Origin: Hyphomicrobium sp.
GTDB taxonomy: Bacteria; Pseudomonadota; Alphaproteobacteria; Rhizobiales; Hyphomicrobiaceae
Assembly (NCBI RefSeq): GCF_019753045.1
Contig: NZ_JAIELN010000012.1
Coordinates: 186,001-250,000, forward strand
Length of the DNA stretch: 64,000 bases
Reading direction: 5' to 3'
In this document: piece by piece, positions 62,648-64,000 of the stretch
Layout: each line of letters starts with the position of its first letter
Position numbering within the stretch: the first letter of the stretch is position 1
Translations under genes and position numbers: made by a program
The notes under the pieces: model-generated
The model's database searches: none
Told to the model about the DNA's origin: nothing
The model's input: only the letters and a program-made list of their open reading frames with translations

Positions 62648-64000
62648 CTATACCCCCGACGCGACGCGGCTGTGGTGCAGTACGAACTCTTGGATTGCAC
62701 TCAAGCTGTTCGGCAAAACTTCGAACCGTTCGTCGTCGGTCATAAGGTGCTCAAACCCTTGAGGCAGTGCAGGTCGCTTGCCTGTGATCGCCTCGATGGC
62801 ATCGGGGAATTTCGCGGGGTGGGCGGTCGCGAGAACAACCGTTTCACCGGCAGGCGCTTGTTCGGCCGCGAAGAGCGCGCACGCCGTGTGCGGGTCAACG
62901 ACGTAACCGGTTTTCGTTGCGGTCGCGCGAATGGTGGCCGCCACATCGGTCTCGGACGCCGCCGTGGCGGCGAAGTCAGCCTTGAGCGCCGGCCAGAGGG
63001 CGCCGAGTTCAAAGCGCCGATTGGCTGCCAGCGAGCCCATCATGCTGCGGACGAGAGCCGCGTCGCGTCCCGAGGCCTCGAAGAGGTAGCGCTCGAAGTT
63101 CGAAGAGACCTGAATGTCCATCGACGGCGACGTCGTCGGAACGACGCCTTTCATCGCGTAAACACCGGTTTCCACTGCGCGCGGAAGGATATCGTTTTCG
63201 TTCGATGCGATGATGAGCTTGTCGATGGGCAAGCCCATGCGCTTTGCAACGTAACCTGCAAAGATATCACCGAAATTTCCGGTCGGGACGGAGAATGACA
63301 GCGGGCCCTGCAGACCGGTCAAACGCGACGCCGCGTAGAAGTAGTACGTCACCTGCGCGACGATGCGCGCCCAGTTGATGGAGTTGACGCCGGACAGCTC
63401 GACCCGGTCGCGGAATGCATGGTCGTTGAACATGCCTTTAACGAGCGCCTGGCAGTCGTCGAAGCTGCCGCGAACGGCGACGGCGTGAACGTTCTTTTCC
63501 TTCGGCGTCGTCATCATGCGCCGCTGCACATCGGAGACGCGGCCCTCGGGAAAGAGGATCACGACGTCGACGCGCGTTGAGGACCTGAACGCCTCGATCG
63601 CGGCGCCGCCCGTGTCGCCAGACGTCGCGCCGACAATCGTCGCCCGCGCGTTGCGCTTGGTCAGAACGTGATCCATCAGCCGCGCAAGCAGCTGCATCGC
63701 GACGTCCTTGAACGCCAGCGTCGGACCGTGAAAGAGTTCGAGGATCGTCTGTCCGGGCCGCAACGGGTGGATCGGCGTAACCTCGGCGCTGTTGAACGTT
63801 GCGTAGGCTTCCTCCGCCATGCGGGCGAGATCAGCGCGCGTTATGTCATCTCCCACGAACGGGTGAATGACGTCGACGGCGATTGCCGCGAATGACTTTT
63901 TCGGGAATGACGCGATCGTGGCGGGTGCGAGGGTGGGCCAGCTCTCAGGAACGTAGAGACCGCCGTCCCGCGCAAGACCAGCGAGGAGAATGTCCTCGAA
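62648..64000 (-). CDS. thrC: Threonine synthase, first residues missing at the window edge
   Basis: 450 residues visible; the frame opens at the right edge with FEDILLAGLARDGGLYVPESW, so about a dozen N-terminal residues are cut. It converts O-phosphohomoserine to threonine with PLP. The PLP-binding Lys is in FHGPTLAFKDVAMQLLARL; GATSGDTGGAAIEAF and SVPTGNFGDIFAGYVAKRMG are the phosphate-binding and nucleophile-side loops. Type-2 threonine synthase features. Together with thrB at 53 kb it covers the last two steps of the pathway. Confidence 0.95.
   Translation of the reverse strand, partial: FEDILLAGLARDGGLYVPESWPTLAPATIASFPKKSFAAIAVDVIHPFVGDDITRADLARMAEEAYATFNSAEVTPIHPLRPGQTILELFHGPTLAFKDVAMQLLARLMDHVLTKRNARATIVGATSGDTGGAAIEAFRSSTRVDVVILFPEGRVSDVQRRMMTTPKEKNVHAVAVRGSFDDCQALVKGMFNDHAFRDRVELSGVNSINWARIVAQVTYYFYAASRLTGLQGPLSFSVPTGNFGDIFAGYVAKRMGLPIDKLIIASNENDILPRAVETGVYAMKGVVPTTSPSMDIQVSSNFERYLFEASGRDAALVRSMMGSLAANRRFELGALWPALKADFAATAASETDVAATIRATATKTGYVVDPHTACALFAAEQAPAGETVVLATAHPAKFPDAIEAITGKRPALPQGFEHLMTDDERFEVLPNSLSAIQEFVLHHSRVASGV

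Overview
The window reads as chromosomal core DNA of a high-GC alphaproteobacterium of the order Hyphomicrobiales (Rhizobiales), most likely a Hyphomicrobium-like methylotroph. Pointers are a CcrM-type methyltransferase next to rnhB and mutY, the HdaA regulator, an F0-only ATP synthase operon with separate b' and b subunits, two-subunit glycyl-tRNA synthetase, ETF-ubiquinone oxidoreductase, and a lanthanide-type (XoxF) methanol dehydrogenase. Species assignment is an inference from gene content only. No rRNA, tRNA, CRISPR array, transposase or prophage gene was seen.

1-8.4 kb (minus strand): partial J-domain chaperone; polyphosphate genes ppx and ppk; hdaA; an AI-2E-family permease; a CDP-alcohol phosphatidyltransferase; a DUF2066 exported protein. 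The last five lie in the usual Hyphomicrobiales order ending divergently at purM.

8.4-18.1 kb: purM and purN, normally neighbours, are separated by about 5.3 kb holding xoxF, a small conserved-looking protein and two glycosyltransferases. A cytochrome P450 follows purN. This is the most accessory-looking part. It also carries members of a structured intergenic repeat (39-41 nt, nested hairpin) at 9.8 kb and as a triplet at 17.9-18.0 kb.

18-35.3 kb: DinB-like protein, ndk, a GYF_2-domain membrane protein, DUF3147 protein, ABC-F ATPase, glyS and glyQ with a Pro/Ala-rich membrane protein between them, an S49 peptidase, TrmN6-like methyltransferase, DUF2007 protein, polyprenyl diphosphate synthase, ispE, a TPR protein and ETF-QO.

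35.4-47.9 kb: uracil-DNA glycosylase, moaB, a family 2 glycosyltransferase, a PA0069-type radical SAM protein, rnhB, ccrM, mutY, a DUF721 protein, two DsbA-like periplasmic thiol proteins and smc. DNA repair, methylation and chromosome organisation dominate.

48-64 kb: F0 ATP synthase operon (atpI-atpB-atpE-atpF'-atpF) between a clear promoter and terminator; a lipoprotein; ispH-thrB-rnhA; peroxiredoxin, DsbD-N-like protein and YqgE; a large membrane GGDEF/EAL protein with degenerate motifs and a long Pro-rich tail; a GNAT acetyltransferase, an M16 peptidase and a 5'-truncated thrC. thrB and thrC give the last two steps of threonine synthesis; ispE, ispH and the polyprenyl synthase give parts of the isoprenoid route.

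The signals most worth a second look are the structured repeat family, the interrupted purM-purN pair with its lone xoxF, the altered GGDEF/EAL protein, and three-way alternative pairings upstream of ppk.
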